Source of the DNA: Hevea brasiliensis
Lineage: Eukaryota > Streptophyta > Magnoliopsida > Malpighiales > Euphorbiaceae
Assembly (NCBI RefSeq): GCF_030052815.1
Contig: NC_079498.1
Span: 80,276,992 to 80,340,991 of the forward strand
Length of the DNA stretch: 64,000 bases
Reading direction: 5' to 3'
Both the position numbers and the translations under genes were made by a program. This document shows, piece after piece, positions 21,455-32,200 of this stretch. The stretch's first letter is position 1. Each line of letters opens with the position of its first letter. Under the pieces are notes generated by a model that saw only the letters and a list, made by a program, of their open reading frames with translations, did not search any database and was not told where the DNA came from.

Positions 21455-23557
21455 TGAAGGAGCGGAAGCGTGAAAAACACAAGTTTATACCAATGAATTC
21501 AAAAATTTTCACCTAGGGTCACATGCACCATGCAAGATTTATTTTTATCTATTTGATTTCAATGATAAACAACATATTAAAACTCTTTTAATATGTTTTT
21601 GGATCTGTATTTGCCATTTAAGATTTTAAAATTAATCAGATTAATTTTAGAACCCTAGATTAAATCAAGAACGATTACACTAACCTCTTGATGTGCTGCA
21701 GCGTGTCTGCGCCTTTGAGATTCGTCTTCAGGACACCAGATGTTGTCCCTCTAGCTTGTCCACACCAAGAACACCTATGGCAGCCCTTGAACAGCTTCTA
21801 AAGCCTTTTCTATTAATAAGAAATTCAAGTTCTGCCTTTTAAGAGATTAGAGATGTAAACAGGACACTAGAAACAATTTCTAGTGTTCTTAATTCAAGAG
21901 ATTGATGGCTAATCTCTTTGAATTGATGAGAGATGAAGAGAAGTAGCTGGAGAGGCTCAAAGTGGCGTGACAATTGAGAGGAGAGGCTGCCGGTTATGTT
22001 TTCTTTTCATAACCACACTTAAATAGCTAGGTTAACACATTAAACCCTAGCCACATGTCACATTTTGATTAGCTCTAGGTTTAAGTGAGCCAATCACATT
22101 GTGCCAAGTGTCAAACCTATATTTAATCTTGATTTTAATCATCTTACATGATTAAAAAAACATTTGGCAAGCTTATGTGTTATGCCATGTGTCACCATCT
22201 CATGGTGCCACATGTCACACTGTGAAATGACCAAAATGCCCCTGTGTCTTAATTTTGAGTTCTTAACCCAAAATAATTATTTTCTTCTTCTAATTAATTT
22301 ATATCAAATATAAATTAATTAATTAATCTCTATTAATTAATTTCTCATCAATTAAATTCATATTTAAACACTTTAAATATAAATTTAATTTATACTACAC
22401 ATCCAATAATCTAGATTTGGTTTCAAGTCATGCTAGGGACTTTGCAATTTAATTGCAAACCAAATCTATTTAATTAATCAATTAAACTCTTTAATTAATT
22501 AATTAAATCATATTTAAATAGGTGATAACTTGTGTATGTGTGTGACTTACTAGGCTCATCACTAATTGGCAATGAGACATGATATCAACTCTTAATATCA
22601 TCAGAACTCTTTCTTACCATAAATGATTTCTCTAAATCATTTTATGAACCTCATAGACCATGGTTAATACTTAGCATAGCATGCCATGGCCACCCAATTA
22701 GTAATAAGATTTACCTTAAATGAACCTATAATCATATGTTACCATGCACTAGAATCTCTCTGTTACAAAATCCCAACTCAAGCCGAGTCATGGTTTATGT
22801 CAAACTCCATTTGCTATGAATATTATGTTCTTTTTAATTCCAGTTCTTGATTAAAAGATTTTTCTCATCGAAACTCTTTTACGAATAAATCTATCTGTCC
22901 TGGCCAAGAACTTGAAACATCAAGAACAATTAAATGAACATAGGATTTTATCTCTATTTACTTAGAGGAACAGATTCCATCTTGATCAACACCTACCTCC
23001 ATATATAACTAGTAGGAGCCAACACATGCCCATATACCCATACATAGTACAAGTATGAAAGCAGTATCAAACTCAAACTACCTATATACAAGATAAGCTG
23101 TATCTCAGGTCTAAAGATTATATGCACTGATATGATTTATGACAAAATATTGACAAGAGTAAACTCCATGTGCTTGTCATAAGTGTCACTGGTTCAGCCT
23201 ACTTATCATTTATAAGTGCCTATCAAGTTTGTTATATGGCATGAGACTCACCATTCCATCTTATTTATATCTCATATAAATAACTTGGGAACAAACATGA
23301 ATACAATCTTTCTGGATAAGTCATGTCCTTATTATGAAGTATCCTCGATTGTGAACCTATTTATGATACTTTGTGCTAGAAATATTGTCACTCATATTCT
23401 TAACAACTTAAGAATAATATTTCTAACAAAATATCAATGGACCTTTTCTATTACACATAAATATATTATGTAAACGGAAAAGTGGAAATGCCTTTTATTA
23501 ATAAAATTATGTACAAGATACATACTAAATGATATGCTCTAGGGCATACTACTAACA
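21455..23557 (-). repeat. 3' LTR of Copia-1a
   Basis: 2103 bp, nearly identical to 29326-31432. On the minus strand it follows the polypurine tract at 23558-23575 (AGTGCTAGTGGGAGAT). AT-rich TTAATTAA clusters occur near 22300-22510. Small differences from the 5' LTR (for example around 21690-21710, the segment aligned with 29567-29580) give a means of dating. Confidence 0.93.
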
Positions 23558-24487
23558 ATCTCCCACTAGCACTAGAGTCATTCATTACAATATCTTAGAC
23601 CTATCTTCTCAAGATGTTGGTCTAACTGAGTCTGTGACATAGGCTTAGTGAATGGATCAGCTGGATTTTCAGCTGATGCTATTTTCTGCATGGTTACATT
23701 GCCTCGCCCAACTATTTCTCTGATAATGTGGTAGCGCCTTTCTATGTGTTTGGATTTCTGGTGAGACCTTGGTTCCTTAGCTTGTATGACTGCTCCATTA
23801 TTGTCACAGTGTAGTGGAACTGCTGACTCAATGGAAGGAACTACTGTAAGTTACATCACGAACTTCTTTATCCAAGCGACTTCTTTTGCGACATCGATGC
23901 GGCAATATACTCGACCTCGATAGTGGAATCTGCGATGCGTGCTCTGTTTGGAACTCTTCCAACCGATGCACCTCCATTACAAATGAGCATATCGAGGTAG
24001 ACTTTCTATCATCGATATCCGATTGGAAATCGTAATCGTATAACCATCCAATTGTAAGTCTCCATCTCCATAAATCAAGAATAAATCCTTAGTTCTTCTC
24101 AAGTACTTAAGGATATTCTTGTGACTATCGATGTTCCAAACCTGGATTGGATTGATACCTGCTGGTCAAACTAACAGCATATGCGATATTCGGCCTAGTA
24201 CACAATATTGCATACATTAAACTTCCAATAGCCGAAGCATATGGAATCCTGGCCATCTTATCTCTTTCTTCAGGTGTCTTTGGAGACATCTCTTTAGAAA
24301 GGTGGATACCATGTCTCACTGGTAACAATCCTCTCTTGGAATCAAGTATGTTAAACCTCTTTAACACTTTTTCCAAGTATAGACTTTGGGATAAACCAAT
24401 TATTCTTTTCGCTCTATCTCTATAGATGCGAATCCCAAGAATATAGGTTGCCTCCCCTAAGTCTTTCATGGAGAATGTATTTGACAA
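23558..24487 (-). pseudogene. Copia-1a RT end and RNase H relic
   Basis: Minus strand, from 24487: MKDLGEATYILGIRIYRDR and QSLYLEKVLKRFNILDSK, then CTRPNIAYAVSLTSRYQSN up to a stop near 24125. RNase H follows in broken frames, with VPLHCDNNGAVIQAKEP near 23830 and KHIERRYHIIREIVGRGNV. It ends ENPADPFTKPMSQTQLDQHL near 23640, the standard copia C-terminus. A cluster of small indels between 23870 and 24060 destroys the frame. Confidence 0.88.
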
Positions 24488-25744
24488 CTATACCTTTATA
24501 GTCGTTAACATACCTGTATCATTACCCATCAACAGTATGTTATCCACATATAAGACAAGGAAAGTGATAGCACTGTCACTAACCTTCTTATTTACACATG
24601 GTTCATCCTCATTTTTGATAAAACCAAAAGATTTAATGGCTTCATCAAAACGGATGTTCCAACTCCTCGAAGCTTGTTTCAACCCATAAATGGATCGCTT
24701 TAGCTTGCATACCTTGGAACCATCTTGGGATTTAAATCCCCTAGGTTGTTCCATGAAAATGTTTTCTTCAATATATCCATTGAGAAAAGCTGTTTTGACA
24801 TCCATCTGCCAAATCTCATAATCATAGTATGCAGCTATTGCTAATAAAATCCTAATTGATTTAAGCATGGCAACAGGCGAGAAAGTCTCCTCATAGTCTA
24901 TTCCTTGCCTTTGGCGAAACCCTTTCGCTACTAGCCTTGCCTTATAGGTCTCTACCCTTCCATCAGAACCAATTTTCTTCTTGAAAACCCATTTGTTCCC
25001 TATAGGTACAATACCTTCAGGTGGGTCAACAAGATCCCAAACTTGATTCTTATACATGGAATCAATCTCGGATTTCATAGCATCAATCCATTTTGAAGAG
25101 TCTATATCTGATATAGCTTCTTCATAGGTAAGTGGATCATCTCCATGATCAACTTCTTCATGAGTAGACAACTCTTGTTCTTCTTCATAAAGAAAACCAT
25201 ATCTCACTGGTGGGTGAGATACCCTGGTTGTTCTACGAGAAACAGCTGTAGATGTTTCATCAATGAGTATAGGTTGACTAGATGGATCTTTATCCATCTG
25301 ATCTGTTGGTTGGTCAGAATTCTCCAATTCTAACTCTATTTGCCTTCCTTTGCCTCCTTCTTGAACAAACTGTTGTTCAAGAAATGTGGCATCTCTACTT
25401 ATCACAACCTTTTGTGAAGTAGGCAAATAAAAATAATATCCAAAACTATCTTTTAGATATCCAACAAATCGACCTCTTTCTGATCTGGTCTCCAATTTAT
25501 CAGTGTTCAGCTTTTTGATATAAGCTGGACAACCCCAAATCTTAACATGCTTAAGACTTGGTTTTCTTCCATGCCATATCTCATAAAGTGTGGAAGAAAC
25601 TGATTTTGATGGAATCCTATTCAGAATATATAAAGTTGATTCTAATGCAAATCCCCAAAAGGAGATTGGCATATCAGTATAGCTCATCATACTACGTACC
25701 ATATCCAATAGGGTACGATTTCTCCTTTCAGATACACCATTCAA
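24488..25744 (-). pseudogene. Copia-1a integrase C-terminus and RT, catalytic Asp altered
   Basis: The longest open frame in the window, 418 codons. It covers the integrase end (NGVSERRNRTLLDMVRSMMS, LNRIPSKSVSSTLYEIW, LKHVKIWGCPAYIKKL) and RT (VFKKKIGSDGRVETYKARLV, MDVKTAFLNGYIEENIFMEQ, CKLKRSIYGLKQASRSWNI). The RT signature that should read YVDD reads YVDN: codon AAC on the minus strand at 24541-24539. Copia-1b keeps YVDD. A G-to-A change of this kind would abolish catalysis, so the copy is inactive even where the frame is open. Confidence 0.9.
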
Positions 25745-26700
25745 TTGTGGCGTTCTGGAGGAGTCGGTGAAACAATGCCATGCTCTCTCAAGTATTCATC
25801 AAATTCGATTACTCAAATAGTCACCTCCACGATCTGATCGAAGAGCTTTAATACTTTTTCCTGTTTGATTTTCTACTTCAGATTTAAATTCCTTAAACTT
25901 TTCAAAGGATTCATGTTTGTATTTCATCAAATACAAATACCCAAACCTTGATTTATCATCAGTAAAGGTAATAAAATAATGAAAGCCCCTTCTAGCCATT
26001 TCTTTAAACGGACCACATACATCACTATGTATTAGTTCCAAAATATTTTCAGCTCTTAGCCCTTGTCCAACAAAGGGTGATCTAGTCATTTTGCCTTGAA
26101 GGCAAGATTCACAAGTTGGAGTAGGCTCAGAGCCCAATGAGGATAGAATCCCCATTTTCTCCAATTTTGCAATCCAATCTTCTGCAACATGACATAACCT
26201 TAAGTGCCAAATATATTTTGAACTTGAGTTGGTTTTCACCATGGCATTGTATTCTTTTAGATCACTTGCATTCAATTTGTGTTTGTCATTATTATCCAAA
26301 TAATAAAGACCATCATTCATATAACCCGAACCAACATATTTATTTCCAAAATAAATATTGCAAACATCATCTGTGAACTTAAATTCATAGCCATTTCTAG
26401 TCAAACTAGATATAGAAATGATGTTCTTAAAAGCATCAGGTACATATAAAATATTATCCAAACACAAAACATGTCCAAACATGTAAAAAGATTTAGATCC
26501 TATGGCTAAAGCTTCAACAGTTGAGCCATTGCCAATCCAGGACTCTAATATCTTGAGAACGCAAGCTACATCGTTTGCTAGTTCTCGCATATCATTAGAA
26601 ATGTGAAGCGGCACGATATCTAAAACCCAAGTAGATGAACTATGAGTATCATCGAATCTAAATAACAAGATATGGACATACCTTAGAAGGTGTATCCTTC
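25745..26700 (-). pseudogene. Copia-1a protease and integrase N-terminus relic
   Basis: From the right: the protease region STWVLDI..., with the expected DTG/DSG site degraded after the Asp, then SWIGNGSTVEALAIGS. Next is the GAG-pre-integrase stretch KYIWHLRLCHVAEDWIAKLE and the zinc-proximal CESCLQGKMTRSPF. The integrase core has HSDVCGPFKEMARRGFHYF, FTDDKSRFGYLYLMKYK and SIKALRSDRGGDYLS. The frame breaks near 25799-25745, just before the catalytic Glu region. Confidence 0.87.
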
Positions 26701-27546
26701 TTGTCCTTCAGAGAAGCAAGATACTGCAGGCGGTTCCTTTTCCAGTGCCCATCCTTTTGGCGGTGGAAACACTTTCCTTTGCCTCCATCGACTTTAGTCT
26801 TCCTTTTCTATTTAGCTATTTTCTTGGAAGGACCAGAATCGAGGTTTCTTTTTCTTATTGCCCTTCTTCTTGTTGGACTTTCCAGTGAGAAGAAGATGCA
26901 ACCAAAGCTACCTCTTTTCCTTTATTGCACGGCATATTCTTTTGGGCAATAACCAGCATGTTGAGTAATTCGGCTAAGGTGCATTCTGTTTAGTCATATG
27001 GAAATTTGTCACAAAATTCCCAAAAGACTCGGGAAGGGTGAAGGATCAAATCCGTTTGTAGTTGGAAATCCATGTTGAAGTCAAGATGTTCCAAGCTGCT
27101 CAATCACCGAATCATCTTGTGGACATGATCCCCAACATTACATCCCTCGGACATCCTCATATGGAATAACTGTCTAGATATCTCATACCTAGCATTCTCT
27201 TGTGCTCACCATACAACTCTTGTAGGTGAAGGAGGATCTCACTCGCACTCTGCATGTTCTCATGTTGCTTCTGTAACTCATTACTCATAGAAGCAAGCAT
27301 GTAACACTTAGCTCTCATATCATGCTCTTTCCACTTGTCCAAAGTTTCATGTTCCTCTTGTGTGGCCTCTGGAGGTAAGGGACCAGGAACATTTGAATCT
27401 AGAACATATCCTATATGTTCAAGGTTCAGGACAAGTTTCAAATTTCTTAGCCAATCAGACAGATTAGGTCCTGTCAACCTGTTGTGATCAAGTATGCTTG
27501 CAAGGATATTGGATGGTGGTGGTTGTTTTGTGCTCATTTTTATCAC
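26701..27546 (-). pseudogene. Copia-1a gag relic
   Basis: Starts on the minus strand near 27537 with MSTKQPPPSNILASILDHN, then LTGPNLSDWLRNLKLVLNLE and YVLDSNVPGPLPPEATQEE, the UBN2-type copia gag. The frame breaks near 27157, where a frameshift follows LYGEHKRMLGMRYL. It can be followed as VHKMIR..., LDFNMDFQLQTDLIL and NMPCNKGKEVALVASS to a damaged zinc knuckle (DGHWK) near 26750. Homologous to the Copia-1b gag at 39162-39985. Confidence 0.88.
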
Positions 27547-29310
27547 AAAATTAACTGCAGAAAATAACCAGATTAATTAGTAAATGTATCATGTAATTAA
27601 CCAAAATGATTATGGTCTTTTAATCAAATTGGTCCTCCCACTAACTTAGCGAATCCTACACTTCCAAAGTAGAAAACGGAAATCCTAGTTGGATGGATTT
27701 CTAGTGGGTGATTGAATTCTTATAATTCTATTGATCATCCTCAAGTACATCCATTATTGGAATTACAATAAACTATAAGTGAGCAACTCCTTGCCCATCA
27801 CATCTCATGTGAGGTTCAATCCTTTACCTAGCCCCTAATGCTCAAAATCTCAGGTACATCCATTATTGACTTATCTTGCATTAGTTAAGTTGATCCCATT
27901 GAGCCAGTAATTATGCAAATAATTTTAATGACCTCAGGTACATCCAATATTGGCCACCAAACCATTTACATATTTACAACATCTCATGCGTAACAATTAT
28001 TCTTAAGAAAATCTCTTAAATTAATTGCATCTCATGCAACTATTTAAAATTTCTTAAAATAATTGCCCCAATGGAGGGCTTATGTTATAATTACTTTAAT
28101 TATAGCATTTCCAACTTAATCATTTGTTTTGAAGATTTTATAGCCATCCTAATTACTATTAAGGTCTCACATTGCACATTATCCATTTAGCATGCATATA
28201 TCATATAATTGCATACATTCCCATACATCTCATGCATTCATGGATAAGCAGTAAATATGGTATGATCATGGACTTTCTAAGGGATTCAATTCTGAGCCAC
28301 CAAGAATTGAATCAGGGCATTCCTAGGTGCATTTCATTCATTCATTTTACAAGAGTTGCTGAAGGAGTACATAATCAACACTTGATATTGAATTCCTCCC
28401 ACTGGTCCCACCAATGCTCTTGACCTCCTTGAACTTCTTGCAATCCAATATTACATAGTAATCCTTGGCATACCAAGGCGAATTTACAAGAACTTAAATA
28501 AATGAAATTACAACCCAAAAATATTACAAACTTAATAATACATGCCCAAAATAAATTAAAATAAATTAATTAATTTACAATCCCAAAGAAACATAAAAGA
28601 AATAAATCCAATCACATTGGTCTTTTATAGTCCATGATCATCCATCATGCATATCACTATTTAACAATTAAATAAAACATACATACTTAAATTAAATTGA
28701 ATATCTCATATTCAACTTAAAAATCCAGATTTGAATATGATTCAAATAAATTTAAAAATTCAGATTTGAATCTCATTCAAACAAATTTAAAAATTCAGAT
28801 TTGAATCACATTCAAACAACTTCAAAAATTTAGATTTGAATCACATTCAAACATTTTTTTAAAAAATCAAATTTGAATCACATTCAAATATTTTTTAAAA
28901 AATCAGATCTGAATTTTATTGAATCAATTTTTAAAAAATCAGATTTAAATATGATTCAAACAACTTTAAAAATTCAGATTTGAATCACATTCAAACAACT
29001 TTTAAAATTCAGATTTGAATCACATTCAAACAATTTTTAAAATTCTGATTTGAATCATAATTTAATTGCGTGATTAAAACAACTAATTAAACACTTTAAT
29101 TAGTCAAAGAATAGGCCTTAGATCATACAACAATTGCAGAATTAAAAGCCAAACCTTGAACCACCCAAGGAACCATTGTTGCCGCCACCAATGGTGGCTT
29201 CACCATGTGTGACGCCACACCTCATGATCCAACCAGCAATGAATCTCTTGATCTCATGATCAAACACACAATTAAATTATATAATCAACAATCTAAATGG
29301 CAAATATAGT
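27547..29310 (-). other. Copia-1a untranslated leader
   Basis: About 1.76 kb between the PBS and gag with no coding frame. It holds a motif recurring three times (AAGTACATCCATTATTGG or close variants at about 27745, 27855 and 27939) and the palindromic repeat array at 28720-29062. The same layout occurs in Copia-1b at 37608-39161. Confidence 0.75.
28720..29062. repeat. Palindromic tandem array in the Copia-1a leader
   Basis: About ten imperfect units of about 35 bp, consensus ATTCAGATTTGAATCACATT followed by CAAACAATTTTTAAA. Each unit carries the inverted repeat TTTGAAT-CAC-ATTCAAA. Copia-1b has only about four such units at 37858-37990. Confidence 0.9.
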
Positions 29311-29325
29311 GGCTCTAATACCAAT
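29311..29325 (-). other. Primer-binding site of Copia-1a
   Basis: On the minus strand ATTGGTATTAGAGCC directly follows the 5' LTR end. It matches the initiator tRNA-Met type (TGGTATCAGAGCC) with one change. Confidence 0.9.
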
Positions 29326-31432
29326 TGAAGGAGCGGAAGCGTGAAAAATACAAGTTTATACCATTGAATTCAAAAATTTTCACCTAGGGTCACATGCACC
29401 ATGCAAGATTTATTTTTATCTATTTGATTTCAATGATAAACAACATATTAAAACTCTTTTAATATGTTTTTGGATCTGTATTTGCCATTTAAGATTTTAA
29501 AATTAATCAAATTAATTTTAGAACCCTAGATTAAATCAAGAACGATTACACTAACCTCTTGATGTCTTTGCAGCGTATGCGCCTTTGAGATTCGTCTTCA
29601 GGACACCAGATATTGTCCCTCTAGCTTGTCCACACCAAGAACACCTATGGCAGCCCTTGAACAGCTTCTAAAGCCTTTTCTATTAATTAGAAATTCAAGT
29701 TCTGCCTTTTAAGAGATTAGAGATGTAAACAGGACACTAGAAACAATTTCTAGCGTTCTTAATTCAAGAGATTGATGGCTAATCTTTTTGAATTGATGAG
29801 AGATGAAGAGAAATAGCTGGAGAGGCTCAAAGTGGCGTGACAATTGAGAGGAGAGGCTGCTGGTTATGTTTTCTTTTCATAACCACACTTAAATAGCTAG
29901 GTTAACACATTAAACCCTAGCCACATGTCACCTTTTGATTAGCTCTAGGTTTAAGTGACCCAATCACATTGTGCCAAGTGTCAAACCTATATTTAATCTT
30001 GATTTTAATCATCTTACATGATTAAAAAAACATTTGGTAAGCTTATGTGTTATGCCATGTGTCACCATCTCATGGTGCCACGTGTCACACTGTGAAATGA
30101 CCAAAATGCCCCTGTGTCTTAATTTTGAGTTCTTAACCCAAAATAATTATTTTCTTATTCTAATTAATTTATATCAAATATAAATTAATTAATTAATCTC
30201 TATTAATTAATTTCTCATCAATTAAATTCATATTTAAACACTTTAAATATAAATTTAATTTATACTACACATCCAATAATCTAGATTTGGTTTCAAGTCA
30301 TGCTAGGGACTTTGCAATTTAATTGCAAACCAAATCTATTTAATTAATCAATTAAACTCTTTAATTAATTAATTAAATCATATTTAAATAGGTGATAACT
30401 TGTGTATGTGTGTGACTTACTAGGCTCATCACTAATTGGCAATGAGACATGATATCAACTCTTAATATCATCAGAACTCTTTCTTACCATAAATTATTTC
30501 TCTAAATCATTTTATGAACCTCATAGACCATGGTTAACACCTAGCATAGCATGCCATGGCCACCCAATTAGTAATAAGATTTACCTTAAATGAACCTATA
30601 ATCATATGTTACCATGCACTAGAATCTCTCTTTTTAAAAATCCCAACTCAAGCTGGAGTCATGGTTTATGTCAAACTCCATTTGCTATGAATATTATGTT
30701 CTCTTTTAATTCCAGTTCTTGATTAAAAGATTTTTCTCATCAGAAACTCTTTTCTGAATAAATCTATCTGTCCTGGCCAGGAACTTGAAACATCAAGAAC
30801 AATTAAATAAACATAGGATTTTATCTCTATTTACTTAGAGGAACAGATTCCATCTTGATCAACACCTACCTCCATATATAACTAGTAGGAGCCAACACAT
30901 GCCCATATACCCATACATAGTACAAGTATGAAAGCATTATCAAACTCAAACTACCTATATACAAGATAACTGTGCTATCTCAGGTCTAAAGATTATATGC
31001 ACTGATATAATTTATGACAAAACATTGACAAGAGTAAACTCCATGTGCTTGTCATAAGTGTCACTGGTTTGGCCTACTTATCATTTATAAGTGCCTATCA
31101 AGTTTGTTATATGGCATGAGACTCACCATTCCATCTTATTTATATCTCATATAAATAACTTGGGAACAAACATGAATACAATCTTTCTGGATAAGTCATG
31201 TCCTTATTATGAAGTATCCTCGATTGTGAACCTATTTATGATACTTTGTGCTAGAAATATTGTCACTCATATTCTTAACAACTTAAGAATAATATTTCTA
31301 ACAAAATATCAATGGACCTTTTCTATTACATATAAATATATTATGTAAACGAAAAAGTGGAAATGCATTTTATTAATAAAATTATGTACAAGATACATAC
31401 TAAATGATATGCTCTAGGGCATACTACTAACA
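29326..31432 (-). repeat. 5' LTR of Copia-1a
   Basis: 2107 bp, the promoter-bearing LTR in the minus direction, running from TGTTAGTAGTATGCCC at 31432 down to CCGCTCCTTCA at 29326. Nearly identical to the 3' LTR and to the solo LTR at 49884-51989. Confidence 0.93.
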
Positions 31433-31483
31433 CGTGTGACATATCTTACTCGGATATACTGTAGACGGGTAAGGGGTGTCACA

Positions 31484-31571
31484 TTTATTGGTATCAAAGC
31501 CGCTCGCGTGTCCTCTTGGGCGATGGTGGGGCAAACCTCAGCGAGGACGCTGAGTCCCGAAAGGGGGGGAG
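31484..31571 (+). other. PBS and short internal domain of the Cassandra part
   Basis: TGGTATCAAAGCC at 31489-31501 is a tRNA-Met PBS. It is followed by about 55 bp (GCTCGCGTGTCCTCTTGGGC, then CAGCGAGGACGCTGAG) and a polypurine tract CGAAAGGGGGGGAGA ending near 31571. The tiny non-coding interior is typical of TRIMs. Upstream of the PBS there should be a Cassandra 5' LTR; instead the Chromo-1 LTR ends 4-5 bp before it. Confidence 0.75.
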
Positions 31572-31848
31572 AAAGGTCCCTTAGGCAAATCCTACATCGG
31601 CAAAGCACGGAGATGGTCTTGGGCTCAAAAGTAATGATATATAAGATGGGGGAACTAATCACTAGAGGCGCCTTTTGGTGGAACGGCCTGGAGAGTTGGA
31701 AGAACTCCAGGGTTAAGCGTGCTCGCTTGAGAGAAATCCTAGGATAGGTGACCTCCTGGGAAGTTCTCCATTCCACCTATGGGACAAAACCGTGAGGCTT
31801 ATGGCCAAAGCGGACAATTCCTCTAGTGGTTGGTTCCCGATCGTTACA
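31572..31848 (+). repeat. Cassandra-like LTR, right, forward
   Basis: About 277 bp after the polypurine tract. It includes ATCCTACATCGGCAAAGC, TGATATATAAGATGG, a 5S-derived block at about 31693-31765 (GGTTAAGCGTGCTCGCTTG, then GGTGACCTCCTGGGAAG) and the U5 end CCCGATCGTTACA at 31848. It is the inverted partner of 13518-13777 and abuts the TSD CTTAG. Confidence 0.85.
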
Positions 31849-32200
31849 CTTAGAGAGGCACATGTTTCTGTTTTACACCTAGCATAAGTATCATGGCTTT
31901 TAATCTGGTCCACCATTGATTTCAAGTAAAAATGTCTACTCAGTCTCACACAAGTAGCATTGGTCCCAAAATGCGAATTATAGTAAAGAACAAACAAATG
32001 CTCTCTCAAATTACCATTGCTGCCCACATGCAACATATCCTTATGGAATACCAACCCATTTTTATAGGAATGACTAGGATGGGCCTGCTCATCTATTAAC
32101 AGGTGAGAAATGAATTCAGCAGTTGTAATATCCCCTTCATAGCTATGGAGCAATTATGCCATCCAAGTAGGCTATAATGAAGAGTGTAAAGAATAAAGTT
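31849..32200 (-). pseudogene. Gypsy-H integrase zinc-binding region relic
   Basis: Minus-strand reading MLHSYEGDITTAEFISHLLI, then VFHKDMLHVGSNGNLREHLF, LYYNSHFGTNATCVRLSRHF and YARCKTETCASL, a degraded HHCC region. It continues across the composite into 13517. Typical conserved residues are partly substituted. Confidence 0.8.

Larger units (their letters stand above)
21455..31432 (-). mobile_element. Copia-1a: full-length Ty1/copia element, 9978 bp
   Basis: Flanked by the 5-bp TSD CGTGT (21450-21454 and 31433-31437) within the Chromo-1 LTR. It has two LTRs of 2103 and 2107 bp beginning TGTTAGTAGTATGCCC and ending CCGCTCCTTCA on the minus strand, a tRNA-Met-type PBS, a long leader, gag-pol and a polypurine tract. 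The LTRs differ only at scattered sites, which suggests a fairly recent insertion. Coding capacity is already broken. Confidence 0.93.
18400..31483 (+). repeat. Chromo-1 LTR (about 3.1 kb), split by Copia-1a
   Basis: Starts TGTAACACCCTCCCTGTAGC after the polypurine tract and runs to 21454. It resumes at 31433 after Copia-1a and ends GGTAAGGGGTGTCACA at 31483. The same termini bound the solo LTR at 44535-53592, which confirms the ends. It includes degenerate internal repeats around CCAATTGACCTGAAATTTT (19700-20300) and a palindrome (19856-19882). The LTR is followed directly by a PBS rather than by target DNA, which is unusual for a 3' LTR. Confidence 0.85.
13518..31848 (+). mobile_element. 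Composite insertion with inverted Cassandra LTR ends (18.3 kb)
   Basis: Bounded by a perfect 5-bp TSD, CTTAG, at 13513-13517 and 31849-31853. Its left edge is TGTAACGATCGGGAACC and its right edge is the exact inverse, ending GGTTCCCGATCGTTACA, because both edges are the U5 end of a Cassandra-like LTR in opposite orientation. Inside are a 5'-truncated chromovirus gag-pol (13778-18399), its LTR (18400-31483, split by Copia-1a), a PBS plus Cassandra internal domain, and the right LTR. Without Copia-1a it is about 8.35 kb. The structure is read directly; how it formed is inference. Confidence 0.85.

Noticed and set aside
23216..23473. An 85-codon open frame nearly identical at 23216, 31091 and 51649
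   Set aside because: It lies antisense in three almost identical Copia-1 LTRs, so its conservation follows from LTR identity. The homologous LTR of Copia-1b (35569-35754) has it broken, and it shows no domain.
28720..29062. Regularly spaced repeats resembling a CRISPR array
   Set aside because: Eukaryotic retrotransposon leader; the units are contiguous and degenerate with no unique spacers or cas genes.
31693..31765. Possible 5S rRNA gene
   Set aside because: Only the internal promoter region resembles 5S. It sits inside a TRIM LTR with a partner copy at 13600-13672, so it is a Cassandra feature, not a functional rRNA gene.
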